64,000 bases of DNA. Origin: Fischerella muscicola SAG 1427-1 = PCC 73103 (lineage in GTDB: Bacteria; Cyanobacteriota; Cyanobacteriia; Cyanobacteriales; Nostocaceae). How positions within the stretch are numbered: position 1 is the stretch's first letter; every line of letters begins with the position of its first letter. The notes beneath the pieces are model-generated. The model worked only from the letters and a program-made list of their open reading frames with translations. It ran no database searches and was not told the DNA's origin. The DNA lies in the NCBI RefSeq assembly GCF_000317245.1, contig NZ_AJLJ01000215.1, forward strand, positions 1 through 64,000, written 5' to 3'. Below, piece by piece: positions 24,883 through 33,237 of this stretch. Made by a program: the position numbers and the translations under genes.

Positions 24883-26898
24883 ATGAATAGCGGTTCTTTA
24901 GAAATTCAATTACTTTGGCAAGATCCTGTCACAGGAGAAAGACGAGAACCAAAATTGAGGGTACCTGTTGCCTTCGGTAGAGAATTTGCCCGAATGCCTG
25001 CCGAACTCAGGGGACAACAAGTCGCCCGGATGGTATTAAATAATGACCAAGTTTCTCGCTTCCATGCCTTGATTGAATGGGAACAAAATCAACTAGTAGT
25101 GACAGATCAAGGTAGTGTTAATGGTATCTACGTCAATGGTCAACGCCAGACACAAGCTGTGATCAATAGTGGCGATGTTGTGCAAATTGGGCCTTACGTA
25201 ATTTCTGTAACTTTTGCTGTCTCATTTCCAGCCAATCCACCTACACTAACTAGTCCACCTATTCCATCTAGTCCTCCCCCAGCAGTTCCCACTGGAAATT
25301 CGGTCATTGTCTTTAATCCCAACACCAACATCCCAGATCCTACCTTAGCTCCGCAAGTCGTAACACCACTGGGCAGCAGTTTTCCGCCGCCACTATTTCA
25401 GCAAGAAGTTGTCCCTGTCCAGGCGCTTCATGCAACGGGTATGCCAGTAGATGAAACTTATTATTTAGCTGTTGGGGCAGGGTTAGGCAGTTTTTTTTGG
25501 GTAGATTTGCTGAGATTGTCCGGTGTTGCAAGTGACAAAATAGTGGCGCTGGGTATAGATAAAGAACCCTATGCCCGTTACAAACTTTTGTGTACGAATT
25601 CGCAAATTCCTTTACATGAAAGATTGCGTTCCAATTCTGACTCTTGTCCTGATAATATTTGGGGTTGGCCTAGCTATGCTTTACGAGAAGCTTGGCATGA
25701 CTTTGGCAAAGGCAGAATCAATGATTCTATGAAACATCTGTGGAAAGTTTTTGCGGAACCTACTTTTGCTGAAACCTATACTCCCCGTTCAGGTAATGTT
25801 TTCAACTCTATTGATCGGGAAACAAAACGCATCGGTTGGGACAAAATTTATCAGTTTGGACGAGTCTTGGCAATTCGTAAAACCAATGATGGCAGATATT
25901 GCGTAGCTTATTCTCGCGGACGTGGAAACCATGCTTTTTTCATCAGCCGTTATTTACACATAGCAACTGGTTATCCAGCACTGCAATTTCTTCCCCATTT
26001 ACAAGCTTATCGGGAAAGATATAAAGACTTTAGATCGGTTGTGAATGCTTACGAAGACCACAACCATGTTTATGAACAACTAGAACGTCAAGGCGGTATA
26101 GTCTTAATTCAAGGACGAGGAATAGTTGCTTCTCGAATTATGCAACGTATCTATGAGGCACGTAAGAGAAACCCGAATATTTATATTTTGCATTTAATGC
26201 GATCGCCAAAACCCCAAGGTAATAAATACGGTACTTCCCAGCGTACCGTCAAACATCATATCGAATTGCAACCATTTAACTGGCCCAAAGCTTGTTGGGG
26301 TGGAGAACTACGAGAAACACTAGAAAAAGCCAGTCCAGAACAGCGTAAAGAATTAATCTCTAATCAAGTCTGGGGCGGAACCACCACCGCAGATCGCCTA
26401 GACTGGCAGTTGATCACAGAGGTGGGACTTAGAGAAGGTTGGTATAAAATTCAGTTTGCAGTTGTCACCAGAGTAGAACAGGATGGTCAAAACCATCTAA
26501 TTGCCTATATTCAAGATAAAGATTTTGGCGAAATTCAACTCCCTGCTGTTGATTTTATTATTGATGCCACTGGTCTTGATGCCAAGGTCAAAGAAAGCCC
26601 TTTACTTCAAGATTTAGTTGAACACAACCACTTACCCCTTAATCCTGTGGGACGTTTGAGTGTTGCCAACGACTTTGAGCTAGTAGAAATGCGTAATGGA
26701 CAAGGTAAAGTTTATGCTGCGGGTGCAATTACCTTCGGTGGTCCTCACGCAGCCGTTGACAGTTTCCTTGGCTTGCAATATGCCTGCCTATGTGCTGTTG
26801 ATGGTCTAGTCGCCGCCCGTGCGCCTGGTATGCATCGTCTCAACTTCATCAGTTCCTTGAGACAGTGGTTAAAGTGGGTGTTTAATCAATCGCCCTAG
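24883..26898 (+). CDS. FHA domain fused to FAD/NAD(P)-binding oxidoreductase-like domain
   Basis: A 671-residue protein with an FHA domain at about 25-110 ('VAFGREFARMP', 'VSRFHALIEWEQNQLVV', 'DQGSVNGIYVNGQ'). A Pro/Ser-rich linker (about 115-165) leads to a large Rossmann-like region starting at about 192 ('YYLAVGAGLGSFFWVDLLRL'). The later strands 'GGIVLIQGRGIVASRIMQRI' and 'VYAAGAITFGGPHAAVDSFL' look like flavoprotein monooxygenase folds. The end 'GLQYACLCAVDGLVAAR' fits FAD-binding closure. Substrate is unknown. FHA fused to a flavoprotein is unusual and suggests that a phosphorylated partner controls the enzyme. Confidence 0.75.
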   Translation: MNSGSLEIQLLWQDPVTGERREPKLRVPVAFGREFARMPAELRGQQVARMVLNNDQVSRFHALIEWEQNQLVVTDQGSVNGIYVNGQRQTQAVINSGDVVQIGPYVISVTFAVSFPANPPTLTSPPIPSSPPPAVPTGNSVIVFNPNTNIPDPTLAPQVVTPLGSSFPPPLFQQEVVPVQALHATGMPVDETYYLAVGAGLGSFFWVDLLRLSGVASDKIVALGIDKEPYARYKLLCTNSQIPLHERLRSNSDSCPDNIWGWPSYALREAWHDFGKGRINDSMKHLWKVFAEPTFAETYTPRSGNVFNSIDRETKRIGWDKIYQFGRVLAIRKTNDGRYCVAYSRGRGNHAFFISRYLHIATGYPALQFLPHLQAYRERYKDFRSVVNAYEDHNHVYEQLERQGGIVLIQGRGIVASRIMQRIYEARKRNPNIYILHLMRSPKPQGNKYGTSQRTVKHHIELQPFNWPKACWGGELRETLEKASPEQRKELISNQVWGGTTTADRLDWQLITEVGLREGWYKIQFAVVTRVEQDGQNHLIAYIQDKDFGEIQLPAVDFIIDATGLDAKVKESPLLQDLVEHNHLPLNPVGRLSVANDFELVEMRNGQGKVYAAGAITFGGPHAAVDSFLGLQYACLCAVDGLVAARAPGMHRLNFISSLRQWLKWVFNQSP

Positions 26899-27240
26899 AA
26901 TGTTGGGGATCGGGGATTGGGGATTGGGGATTGGGAAGATGGGGAGAATAGCTAATGACCATTGACCATTGACCATTGACCATTGACCATTGACTATTGA
27001 GCATTACTAATTTCCGTATCTTCTTCTATGGTTTATGAATTTATTGTAAAGACAATCAGTAGTAGAATGCTGGTGAAGTCAATTTTAAAGTTTAACAATC
27101 CAATCTAGAACGGCAAGACAATAGCAATTATCTTGTGTGAAAACTGTGTAAAAAGAACTTATTTGTCTAAAAATCAGATACTCTCAAATGGTGTAGAAAT
27201 GTATAGAATTCTGTAAGGATATAAAATATAGTTTTTTCAA
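26899..27240. repeat. Intergenic spacer with 7-bp tandem repeats
   Basis: GGGGATT repeats at about 26909-26935 and five to six TGACCAT units at about 26955-26993 form short tandem arrays. The remaining 240 bp up to the GDSL gene is AT-rich and shows no gene; it probably carries the promoter for 27241. Confidence 0.75.
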
Positions 27241-27975
27241 ATGCAGTTATTTTTAACACCTTCTTCAATGCAGCTGTCTACTCGACCAACTAAAAGTCAA
27301 CCTTTAAAGATCGTCGCACTGGGGGACAGTTTAGTATATGGATTCGGTGATCCAGAAGGAGGTGGGTGGGTTGAACGACTACGGCGACAATGGATGTCAC
27401 CTGATAGTGCCGGTCATATCATCTATAATCTGGGTGTCCGGGGCGATCGCGTCCAACAAGTAGCCCAAAGACTAGAAGTTGAATTTCGTCATCGCGGTGA
27501 ACTACGCAATCAAGTTCCAGATTTAATCATTCTCTCAGTCGGTGTTAATGACTCAGCCTGCTTAGGTCGTCCGAATGGGCGCAACTATACAGAATTTGAA
27601 ACTTTTCAAACACAAATCACTTCCTTATTGGAAATGGCCCAGCAACTGTGTCCTGTATTATTTGTCGGTATGACACCAGTTGATGAGTCAAAAATGCCAT
27701 TTCTTGACTGCTTGTATTATAAGCACACAGAGCAGCAGCGCTACAAAGAAGCAACTCGAATTGCTTGTCTGCAAAGGGGAATTCCCTATCTTGATATCTT
27801 CCGAAAATGGGCTGAACGCGGTGAAAATTGGTGGTCAAAACGCCTGAGTCACGACGGTCTTCATCCCAATAGCTTAGGTTATCAAGCTTTACTAGCAGAT
27901 GTTACTCATTGGGAAGCGATCGCAACTTATCAACATAAATCCTATTTTTCAGCCTCAAAAAAAGATAACATCTGA
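27241..27975 (+). CDS. GDSL/SGNH-family hydrolase
   Basis: A 244-residue hydrolase. Block I 'IVALGDSLVYGFGDPEGG' carries the catalytic Ser; block II 'VRGDRVQQV' the Gly; block III 'SVGVNDSA' the Asn; and block V 'SHDGLHPNSLGYQ' the Asp-x-x-His pair near residue 204. The family includes acyl-CoA thioesterases, lysophospholipases and carbohydrate esterases, so the substrate is open. There is no obvious signal peptide, so it is probably cytoplasmic. An alternative ATG lies 27 bp into the frame. Confidence 0.88.
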   Translation: MQLFLTPSSMQLSTRPTKSQPLKIVALGDSLVYGFGDPEGGGWVERLRRQWMSPDSAGHIIYNLGVRGDRVQQVAQRLEVEFRHRGELRNQVPDLIILSVGVNDSACLGRPNGRNYTEFETFQTQITSLLEMAQQLCPVLFVGMTPVDESKMPFLDCLYYKHTEQQRYKEATRIACLQRGIPYLDIFRKWAERGENWWSKRLSHDGLHPNSLGYQALLADVTHWEAIATYQHKSYFSASKKDNI

Positions 27976-28073
27976 AAATAAGATCAAAAATTATTCATTC
28001 TGGTTTTTGAATCTTGAATTTTATACGCCCTTGACGTTCCCGTAGGGTATTTTTAATTTTTAATTCTGCAAAG

Positions 28074-28508
28074 ATGACTCCCACTTTATTAGGTCGCTGG
28101 CAAACTCGATTATTACTACTAGCAACTGTAGGTATATTCGTATCCATACCCTTTGCGTTGGGTTTAGTTGCTTCTCCCCCTGGCATAGTTTATTTTTGGA
28201 TCATTATATATGTCGCGATATTTGGAATTATTTGGGATACAGTGTATGACCAAATCCAAAAAAGACGCTGGGATAGAGACTGGCCAGCACTTTATCAAGT
28301 ATTAGCTGGTATCTGGGAATTTATTTTTATACTTTGTGGCATCAAAGTTTTTGGCTTTTTACCTGTATTAATTCCCAAAGAAGAATTATCTCCTTTTTGG
28401 ATATTTGCACATTATAGTGTTGTTTGGCTAGCTGTTTTTATTGCTTCGCAATCCTTAATGCGAATCATATTTCCTCGCTGGCGCTTCCGTGGAGGTCAAT
28501 GGCTTTGA
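28074..28508 (+). CDS. Hypothetical integral membrane protein
   Basis: A 144-residue protein with about three to four hydrophobic segments (about 12-30, 36-57, 82-100, 114-132) and a basic loop 'YDQIQKRRWDRDWPALYQV'. I do not recognise a named family, though similar small membrane proteins are common in Nostocales. It starts with ATG at 28074 (MTPTLLGRWQTRLLLLATVG), the basic-plus-hydrophobic start typical of an uncleaved membrane anchor. Two hairpins follow the stop. Confidence 0.65.
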   Translation: MTPTLLGRWQTRLLLLATVGIFVSIPFALGLVASPPGIVYFWIIIYVAIFGIIWDTVYDQIQKRRWDRDWPALYQVLAGIWEFIFILCGIKVFGFLPVLIPKEELSPFWIFAHYSVVWLAVFIASQSLMRIIFPRWRFRGGQWL

Positions 28509-28515
28509 TAATGTG

Positions 28516-28583
28516 GAGGCAGTAGTCAGCCTCACACCAATTTTCTAGCTAAAAGGGAAGCAGATCAACGCACTAGCTTCCCT
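28516..28583 (+). terminator. Two hairpins after 28508
   Basis: GAGGC (28516-28520) pairs with GCCTC (28529-28533), and AGGGAAGC (28554-28561) pairs with GCTTCCCT (28576-28583). The second is followed by an AT-rich tail (TTTTATTTTT at 28591-28600). It lies between convergent genes. Confidence 0.5.
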
Positions 28584-28617
28584 AAAGTAATTTTATTTTT
28601 GCTTTATAAATAACCTC
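28584..28617. repeat. MITE terminal relic
   Basis: The 40 bases ending at 28620 match the right end of the second half-element at 5601-5640 in 34 of 40 positions, including CTTTATAAATAACCT. This is a decayed end of the same MITE family. It supplies the last codons and stop of the Nif11 gene at 28604. Confidence 0.7.
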
Positions 28618-28840
28618 TAATTCCTACACAAAGATTGACATTTTCACCAAACCATGCAAAATCTAATTCAGTTTCGGTGAAGTTGTAACCAATAGAAGCA
28701 GCAAAATCAACTATTTTGGTTTTGTCCCAATCCCAGATACCAAAAACACCTTTATTAGAGCATTTGTTATAGTATTGTTCGTAGAGGATTTGATCTGAAT
28801 TTAAAAGATCATAAAAAGCATTAACTTGTTCTAGTGACAT
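28604..28840 (-). CDS. Nif11-family leader-like peptide with MITE-derived tail
   Basis: A 78-residue protein starting MSLEQVNAFYDLLNSDQILY, the Nif11 domain pattern (a short helix near 'VNAFYDLLNSD' and 'DFAASIGYNFTETELD'). Nif11 proteins act as leaders of nitrile-hydratase-like RiPP precursors or as stand-alone regulators. The C-terminus 'GIRGYL' and stop TAA fall inside the terminal repeat of a MITE relic (28584-28617). The original C-terminus has therefore probably been replaced by element sequence. No RiPP-modifying gene is near. Confidence 0.8.
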   Translation of the reverse strand: MSLEQVNAFYDLLNSDQILYEQYYNKCSNKGVFGIWDWDKTKIVDFAASIGYNFTETELDFAWFGENVNLCVGIRGYL

Positions 28841-29034
28841 AAAATTTTGTTTCCAATGGTAGGATTCTGTGAGTTTACTAAAAACTACACAGTTTACTAG
28901 AGCAAATTCCGTCTAGATACTTTTTATCTTCTATATCTTTGCTTTGTCACAAGGATAAAAATTGAAAATTGTCTTGGCTAACTATTTAGATGTATATAGA
29001 TGTATATTTTTCAAAAACGCAAAGGAACACAAAG

Positions 29035-29108
29035 TTTAACGCAGAGGATCGCAAAGAAATACTACTCTGCGTCCCACTGTGTTTTTCTCTGTGATACTCT
29101 GCGTTAAA
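29035..29108. repeat. 12-bp inverted repeat, MITE-like
   Basis: TTTAACGCAGAG at 29035-29046 and its exact reverse complement at 29097-29108 flank a 50-bp AT-rich centre with further GC-containing half repeats. It resembles the AACGCAGAG palindromic repeats scattered in Nostoc genomes. It lies just before the dead dehydrogenase gene. Confidence 0.6.
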
Positions 29109-29111
29109 AAT

Positions 29112-29464
29112 TAATGGAAATATTAATCCCAGGATTTGTGAGGGACAAGCGACAGGTGAGATTATGGCGGGAGTTGGTTATGCGTTGATGGAAGAGTTGA
29201 TGTTTGATAAAAAAGTTAGAATTGCGAACCCAAAGCTACGGGATTATTGCATTCCCACCGCTGTTGATGTGCCACCAGAAAACCTGTTTGCTTAAAAAAG
29301 CTGAATCCGACAGGTCTTTTGATGCAAAAGGGGTGGGATAAATTACTAATAATTTTACAGCAGCAGCAGCGATCGCTAATCCTGTTGCTCATGCTATGGG
29401 TGTCAGGTTACGTCAATTACCAATGCTACCCGAACGAGTTTGGCGAGCGATCGCTTTTCATTAA
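29112..29464 (+). pseudogene. Fragment of xanthine-dehydrogenase-type molybdenum hydroxylase
   Basis: The frame from about 29115 reads 'NINPRICEGQATGEIMAGVG' and 'YALMEEL', then 'NPKLRDYCIPTAVDVPPENL' to a TAA at 29293-29295. A second frame, one base away, continues from 29300: 'AESDRSFDAKGVG', a stop, then 'TNNFTAAAAIANPVAHAMGV' and 'RLRQLPMLPERVWRAIAFH'. These are the C-terminal motifs of the molybdopterin-binding subunit of aldehyde/xanthine oxidases (GQ..GG...GxGYALMEE; RDYxIPTAxDxP; FDAKGVGE). One frameshift, one in-frame stop and absence of about 600 upstream residues make it dead. It ends against the FKBP gene. Confidence 0.75.
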
Positions 29465-29889
29465 CCAATCTGGACTAACTGAATATCAAATATCAGTTCT
29501 TGTCCTGCTAAGGGATGGTTAGCATCGAGAGTGATTTGAGAGTCTGAAACTTCTGTGACAACGACTGGAATTGCTTGACCATTACTCTGAGAAATTTGTA
29601 GCATTTGACCCACCTCTACAGATACATCTGTGGGAATGCGTTCTTTCTCAACTACCATCACCAATTCTGGACGGTAAGGACCATAAGCTTCATCTGCTGG
29701 AATATTTGTCCTCTTGGATTCTCCTGGAGTCATACCAACTACAGCCTGTTCAAAGCCAGGAATCACTAATCCTTCACCAATAGAAAACTGCAATGGATCT
29801 CGTTCAGCAGAAGAATCAAATACTGTGCCATCATCTAGCTTACCTGTATAGTGAACTTTCACAGTATCACCTAGTTTGGCTTGTCCCAT
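29461..29889 (-). CDS. FKBP-type peptidyl-prolyl isomerase (SlyD/FkpB-like)
   Basis: A 142-residue PPIase. 'GDTVKVHYTGKLDDGTVFDS' and 'GLVIPGFEQAVVGMTPGESK' form the FKBP half-barrel, split by an inserted flap domain ('IPADEAYGPYRPELVMVVEK' to 'VVVTEVSDSQITLDANHPLA') as in SlyD/SlpA. There is no His-rich tail. I place the start at the ATG at 29889 (MGQAKLGDTV), which has AAGGAG five to eight bases before it; an upstream ATG would add 20 residues with no homology. It may assist folding of proline-containing clients in the cytosol. Confidence 0.93.
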   Translation of the reverse strand: MGQAKLGDTVKVHYTGKLDDGTVFDSSAERDPLQFSIGEGLVIPGFEQAVVGMTPGESKRTNIPADEAYGPYRPELVMVVEKERIPTDVSVEVGQMLQISQSNGQAIPVVVTEVSDSQITLDANHPLAGQELIFDIQLVQIG

Positions 29890-30152
29890 TTTCTTCTCCT
29901 TAAAATTTGAGTTCACTACGCCTTCCCACCCTAGTACTTCTACGAGCAAATCTATCCCGATTTTGTTATTTATTAAGATTTTGATTGAGTTTGCGATCTA
30001 ACCTCACTACTGCAAATTCAAGAAACTTTTTTTGTAGTTAGGGGCGCAAAAATATTGAAGATAGGGAGAAAGGCAGACACGTTGAAACAGAGAGTATTTT
30101 TCAAGATTTCCCCGTGTCCTCTTCCTCCTCTACCTTATCTAAAAAAAACATA

Positions 30153-32390
30153 TTAGACTGCTTCTCTAGGTGGATCTTGGTGCATGAGGGGACGCAAACC
30201 GTTTAAACCAGATGCGATCGCTGATCCGTTGTGAACTACGGTGGCTGCTAATGGATGTAGTCCTAAAGTTGTAGCTAATCCCAATGCTGCTAAGTTGGGA
30301 ACGACTGCTAAACCAATATTTTGTCTAATCACTTGTTGAGTTTGACGAGCGATCGCTATAGCTTCAACAAAGCTTGTTAAGTTATTATCCATTAAAACCA
30401 CATCTGCTGTTTCCCTGGCGACTTCCGAACCATCACCAAAGGAGATGGAAACATCTGCATAAGCCAACGCTACGGAGTCATTCAACCCATCGCCTGTAAA
30501 AGCGACTGTTTTTCCTGATACATGCAATCTCTGGATAATTTCGGCTTTTTGTTCAGGAAATGCCTGGGCGTGGACATGAGATAAAGGTATACCCAGTTCT
30601 TGGGCGACAGCAGTTGCTCTTTGCTCGCTATCCCCCGTCAACAGATGAATTTCCATGCCATACTGGCTTTGTAATTGTTGGATGACGGCGGGGCTTTCTG
30701 GTCGCAGGGGATCAGTGTAATTAATCACACCTTGAAATTCGCCGTTAACTCCTACATACAGCAAAGCATCATGGGCAGAAATCCGACAATTTAAGTTGTA
30801 GGGACAATCTACGGGATGACAGTCATGGTGTTCATAAAGACATGTTAGAGGAATGTTACACTGACGCAAAAAGCGATCACTGCCTACTACAACTTGTTCG
30901 CCATCAATTTCTGCTTTCACTCCTAAACCAATTTCATAAATCCATTCACTACGCGGTAGAATTTCCACAGCCTGTTTTTCGGCATAACGCACCACTGCGG
31001 CGGCGACTGGATGAGTAAGGCGTTGTTCAGCAGCAGCAGCTAGTTCTAGCAGTCTGTGCCCAGACATACGCCCGACTACGGTTTCCACCTCGACAACTTC
31101 TATCTCTCCTTTTGTAAGAGTGCCTGTTTTATCAAACACTAAGGTATCTACTTGTGCTAATTTTTCTAAAGCACGACCACTGCGGATCAAAACTCCGTGA
31201 CGGGTGGCGTGGTGTAATGCTGCTAGGAAGGTTGTGGGTAGGGAAACGCGAATCCCAGTCACAAAGTCGAGGGTGAGAATCGATGCGACTCTGGCAGGGT
31301 TGCGAGTTGTAGCTAATACAATTGCCGAAAAAATGAGTGCAGGTAGTATGGCTTTATCAGCAACTTTTGCTGCATAGTTTCCCATCCGGGTATCATGGAC
31401 AGGAGCCTGTTGGACTAACTGAATGCTAGCACCTGCACGAGTGGCAGTTCCCACCCTTTCAGCCAAGATGTAAATTTCTCCTTCCCGTACCAAGGTGGAA
31501 GCGTACACCGCTTGTCCGGCTTTCCGGATGACTGGCATGGATTCACCAGTCAGTTTTTGCTGGTCAATTAATGCTGTACCACGTAATACTTGACCATCTA
31601 CGGGAATTTGCTCAGCCGGATAGACTATAAGTGTGTCCCCTGGCCGGACTTGGCTAGCCAATATGTGTTTTTTATCACCATCAGGTTGTTCTATCCAGGC
31701 GTAATGACCGAGGGAATCTGATAAATCAGCAGCATGATCATGGGTAACTGTGGCTGTGCGATCGCGAATCAGATCGCCAATTTCATGGAGGGTCATCACC
31801 AAAGCTGGCGTCAGCAAGTTACCTTGGGCGGAAGTGAAGGCGATCGCCAACAAATCTAGGCAATCTATATTTAATTTCCGTTCTGTGGTGATGCTGTTGT
31901 AGGCCCGTTTGGCAACTGGCAAAGCAGCAAGGGCGATGGTTGCAGCGATAATTGCTTTAGGAATAGGAAATCCTAAACCCAGTAAAGCCAACATAGTTGC
32001 AAAAGCAGGTAGTTTGACACCAGAGTCATTTGTTTCCTTTATTTTTCTAATTTTGAGTTTTGAGTTTTGAGTTTTGAGTTCCCCTATCGTCGCTTGTTGC
32101 AGTAAACGCACCAAATATGCTGTGATTGTGCGATCGCTACTACCCAGTATTTGATAATTGATCGCAATCGAAGCTGCTTGTCGATTGAGGCGCACCCCCG
32201 TTACTTGAGGTTCCGACTCCAGCATCGTTTGCAGGCGCAGGGCGTAATTTGCATCATAGGCTAGCAAGGGAACCCGAAATCTCACCCGTCCTGGAATTGC
32301 GTGTACCACATGATAAGTGATTCCAGTGCTGATTTCCTTTTCTGGGGACACTTCCCGCTTGCCTGTTTCTAGTTTGGCTGCAAACATCAT
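30153..32390 (-). CDS. P-type heavy-metal ATPase lacking canonical CPC motif
   Basis: A 745-residue ATPase starting at ATG 32390, which follows GAGGGG; a further upstream ATG would add 13 residues. A Cys-free HMA-like N-domain is followed by 'DQQKLTGESMPV', phosphorylation Asp 420 in 'DKTGTLT', the 'HP' motif region 'TCLYEHHDCHPVDC' and 'GDGLNDSVALAYADVS'. The membrane metal site normally reads CPC/SPC/TPC but here is 'IRVSLPTTF'. A Cys/His cluster, 'CHPVDCPYNLNC', lies in the nucleotide-binding half. The gene is divergent from feoA-feoB, so iron or another divalent metal is plausible as substrate. It is also interrupted by an in-frame tandem repeat (32052-32080). Confidence 0.85.
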   Translation of the reverse strand: MMFAAKLETGKREVSPEKEISTGITYHVVHAIPGRVRFRVPLLAYDANYALRLQTMLESEPQVTGVRLNRQAASIAINYQILGSSDRTITAYLVRLLQQATIGELKTQNSKLKIRKIKETNDSGVKLPAFATMLALLGLGFPIPKAIIAATIALAALPVAKRAYNSITTERKLNIDCLDLLAIAFTSAQGNLLTPALVMTLHEIGDLIRDRTATVTHDHAADLSDSLGHYAWIEQPDGDKKHILASQVRPGDTLIVYPAEQIPVDGQVLRGTALIDQQKLTGESMPVIRKAGQAVYASTLVREGEIYILAERVGTATRAGASIQLVQQAPVHDTRMGNYAAKVADKAILPALIFSAIVLATTRNPARVASILTLDFVTGIRVSLPTTFLAALHHATRHGVLIRSGRALEKLAQVDTLVFDKTGTLTKGEIEVVEVETVVGRMSGHRLLELAAAAEQRLTHPVAAAVVRYAEKQAVEILPRSEWIYEIGLGVKAEIDGEQVVVGSDRFLRQCNIPLTCLYEHHDCHPVDCPYNLNCRISAHDALLYVGVNGEFQGVINYTDPLRPESPAVIQQLQSQYGMEIHLLTGDSEQRATAVAQELGIPLSHVHAQAFPEQKAEIIQRLHVSGKTVAFTGDGLNDSVALAYADVSISFGDGSEVARETADVVLMDNNLTSFVEAIAIARQTQQVIRQNIGLAVVPNLAALGLATTLGLHPLAATVVHNGSAIASGLNGLRPLMHQDPPREAV
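32052..32080 (-). repeat. 7-bp tandem repeats inside the P-type ATPase gene
   Basis: Four TTTGAGT units, the same short repeats seen between genes, lie inside the coding frame. They add residues reading 'KTQNSKLKIRK' at a region between the N-domain and first membrane segment. Seven-bp repeats normally break frame; the insertion length here keeps it. Confidence 0.7.
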
Positions 32391-32898
32391 TACTATTTCC
32401 CCTCGATACTTATGGGGTAATTTGATCAATATGGATCTAGGATTAGAAATTAGTACACTTCAACTTATAAGACTATTTAATAACGATGCAGCCGAAGTTC
32501 TAGCTTACGCAATCATTTTTTAAAGATGAAAGCTGTATATGTATTTTAATTCCTGAGAATTGTTTCAGTTTGTTAATCTCCTCATGAAAAATTTTTAATC
32601 AAAAATTCAGCTTTTTTGTCAATCAACCCCAATATATTAAGAATAATTCTCATATAGCTGGAAAAATTGATGTGATAAATTGAAAGTTATCCAGTTGTAA
32701 TTTGCCTGAATAAGATAATCAAAGAGGTGTATCCATGACGAATATCGAAAAAATACACATTCAAAATAATTGCTAAAAATTATTAATAAGAAGAATATTT
32801 GCTGCCTAGTATTACCAATAAAAAATCCAAAATCGAAAATTGTTTAACTACTTATGCCGTTCATGATTGCTTTCATCAGTAAATATCTAAGGAATACC
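32391..32898. promoter_or_regulatory. Divergent intergenic region between P-type ATPase and feoA
   Basis: About 500 AT-rich bases with no gene seen. It must hold both promoters. A Fur-box-like AT-rich dyad such as GATAATTATC-type could occur ('AAGAATAATTCTCATATAG' at about 32639-32657 has a partial match: GAATAATTCTC), which would fit iron control of feo; this is a guess from resemblance. Confidence 0.35.
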
Positions 32899-33138
32899 AT
32901 GTCTGTGAAAATATCGCTGCTCAAACCTGGTCAAACTGCTACTATTTCCTCAGTCAGTGCAGATGACCCTGGGTTGCTTAGACGACTCGAAGCAATGGGC
33001 TTCCAAGTTGGACAAAAGGTAAAACTACTTCGCAAAGCATGGTTAAATGGACCACTACACCTGCGAGTGGGATTGAGTACGGAAGTAGCTATGCGACAAC
33101 ATGAGGCAGATCAGATTCTCGTGGATGTGGAAGACTGA
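32899..33138 (+). CDS. feoA: Ferrous iron transport protein A
   Basis: A 79-residue SH3-like domain protein ('LKPGQTATISSVSADDPGLL' with 'RRLEAMGFQVGQKVKLLRKA' and 'LRVGLSTEVAMR'). FeoA assists FeoB in ferrous iron import. I start at ATG 32899 (MSVKISLLKPG), preceded by AAGGAATACC; a further 15 residues upstream (MPFMIAFISKYLR...) have no homology. It lies 99 bp before feoB on the same strand. Confidence 0.92.
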   Translation: MSVKISLLKPGQTATISSVSADDPGLLRRLEAMGFQVGQKVKLLRKAWLNGPLHLRVGLSTEVAMRQHEADQILVDVED

Positions 33139-33237
33139 AGATGTTGAGTAATCACAAATAGGGATAGATAGTATTTTCCAATTATTGGAACGTGCAATCC
33201 AAAATCTAAAATCCAAAATTGCTACAAGGGGTGTTGA

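Noticed and set aside
29319-29522. 67-codon plus-strand ORF
   Set aside because: It lies out of frame over the molybdenum hydroxylase pseudogene and runs into the FKBP gene antisense.
32639-32660. Fur box before feoA
   Set aside because: Only a partial match to the consensus dyad; listed as a weak hint within the intergenic entry and not as a site.
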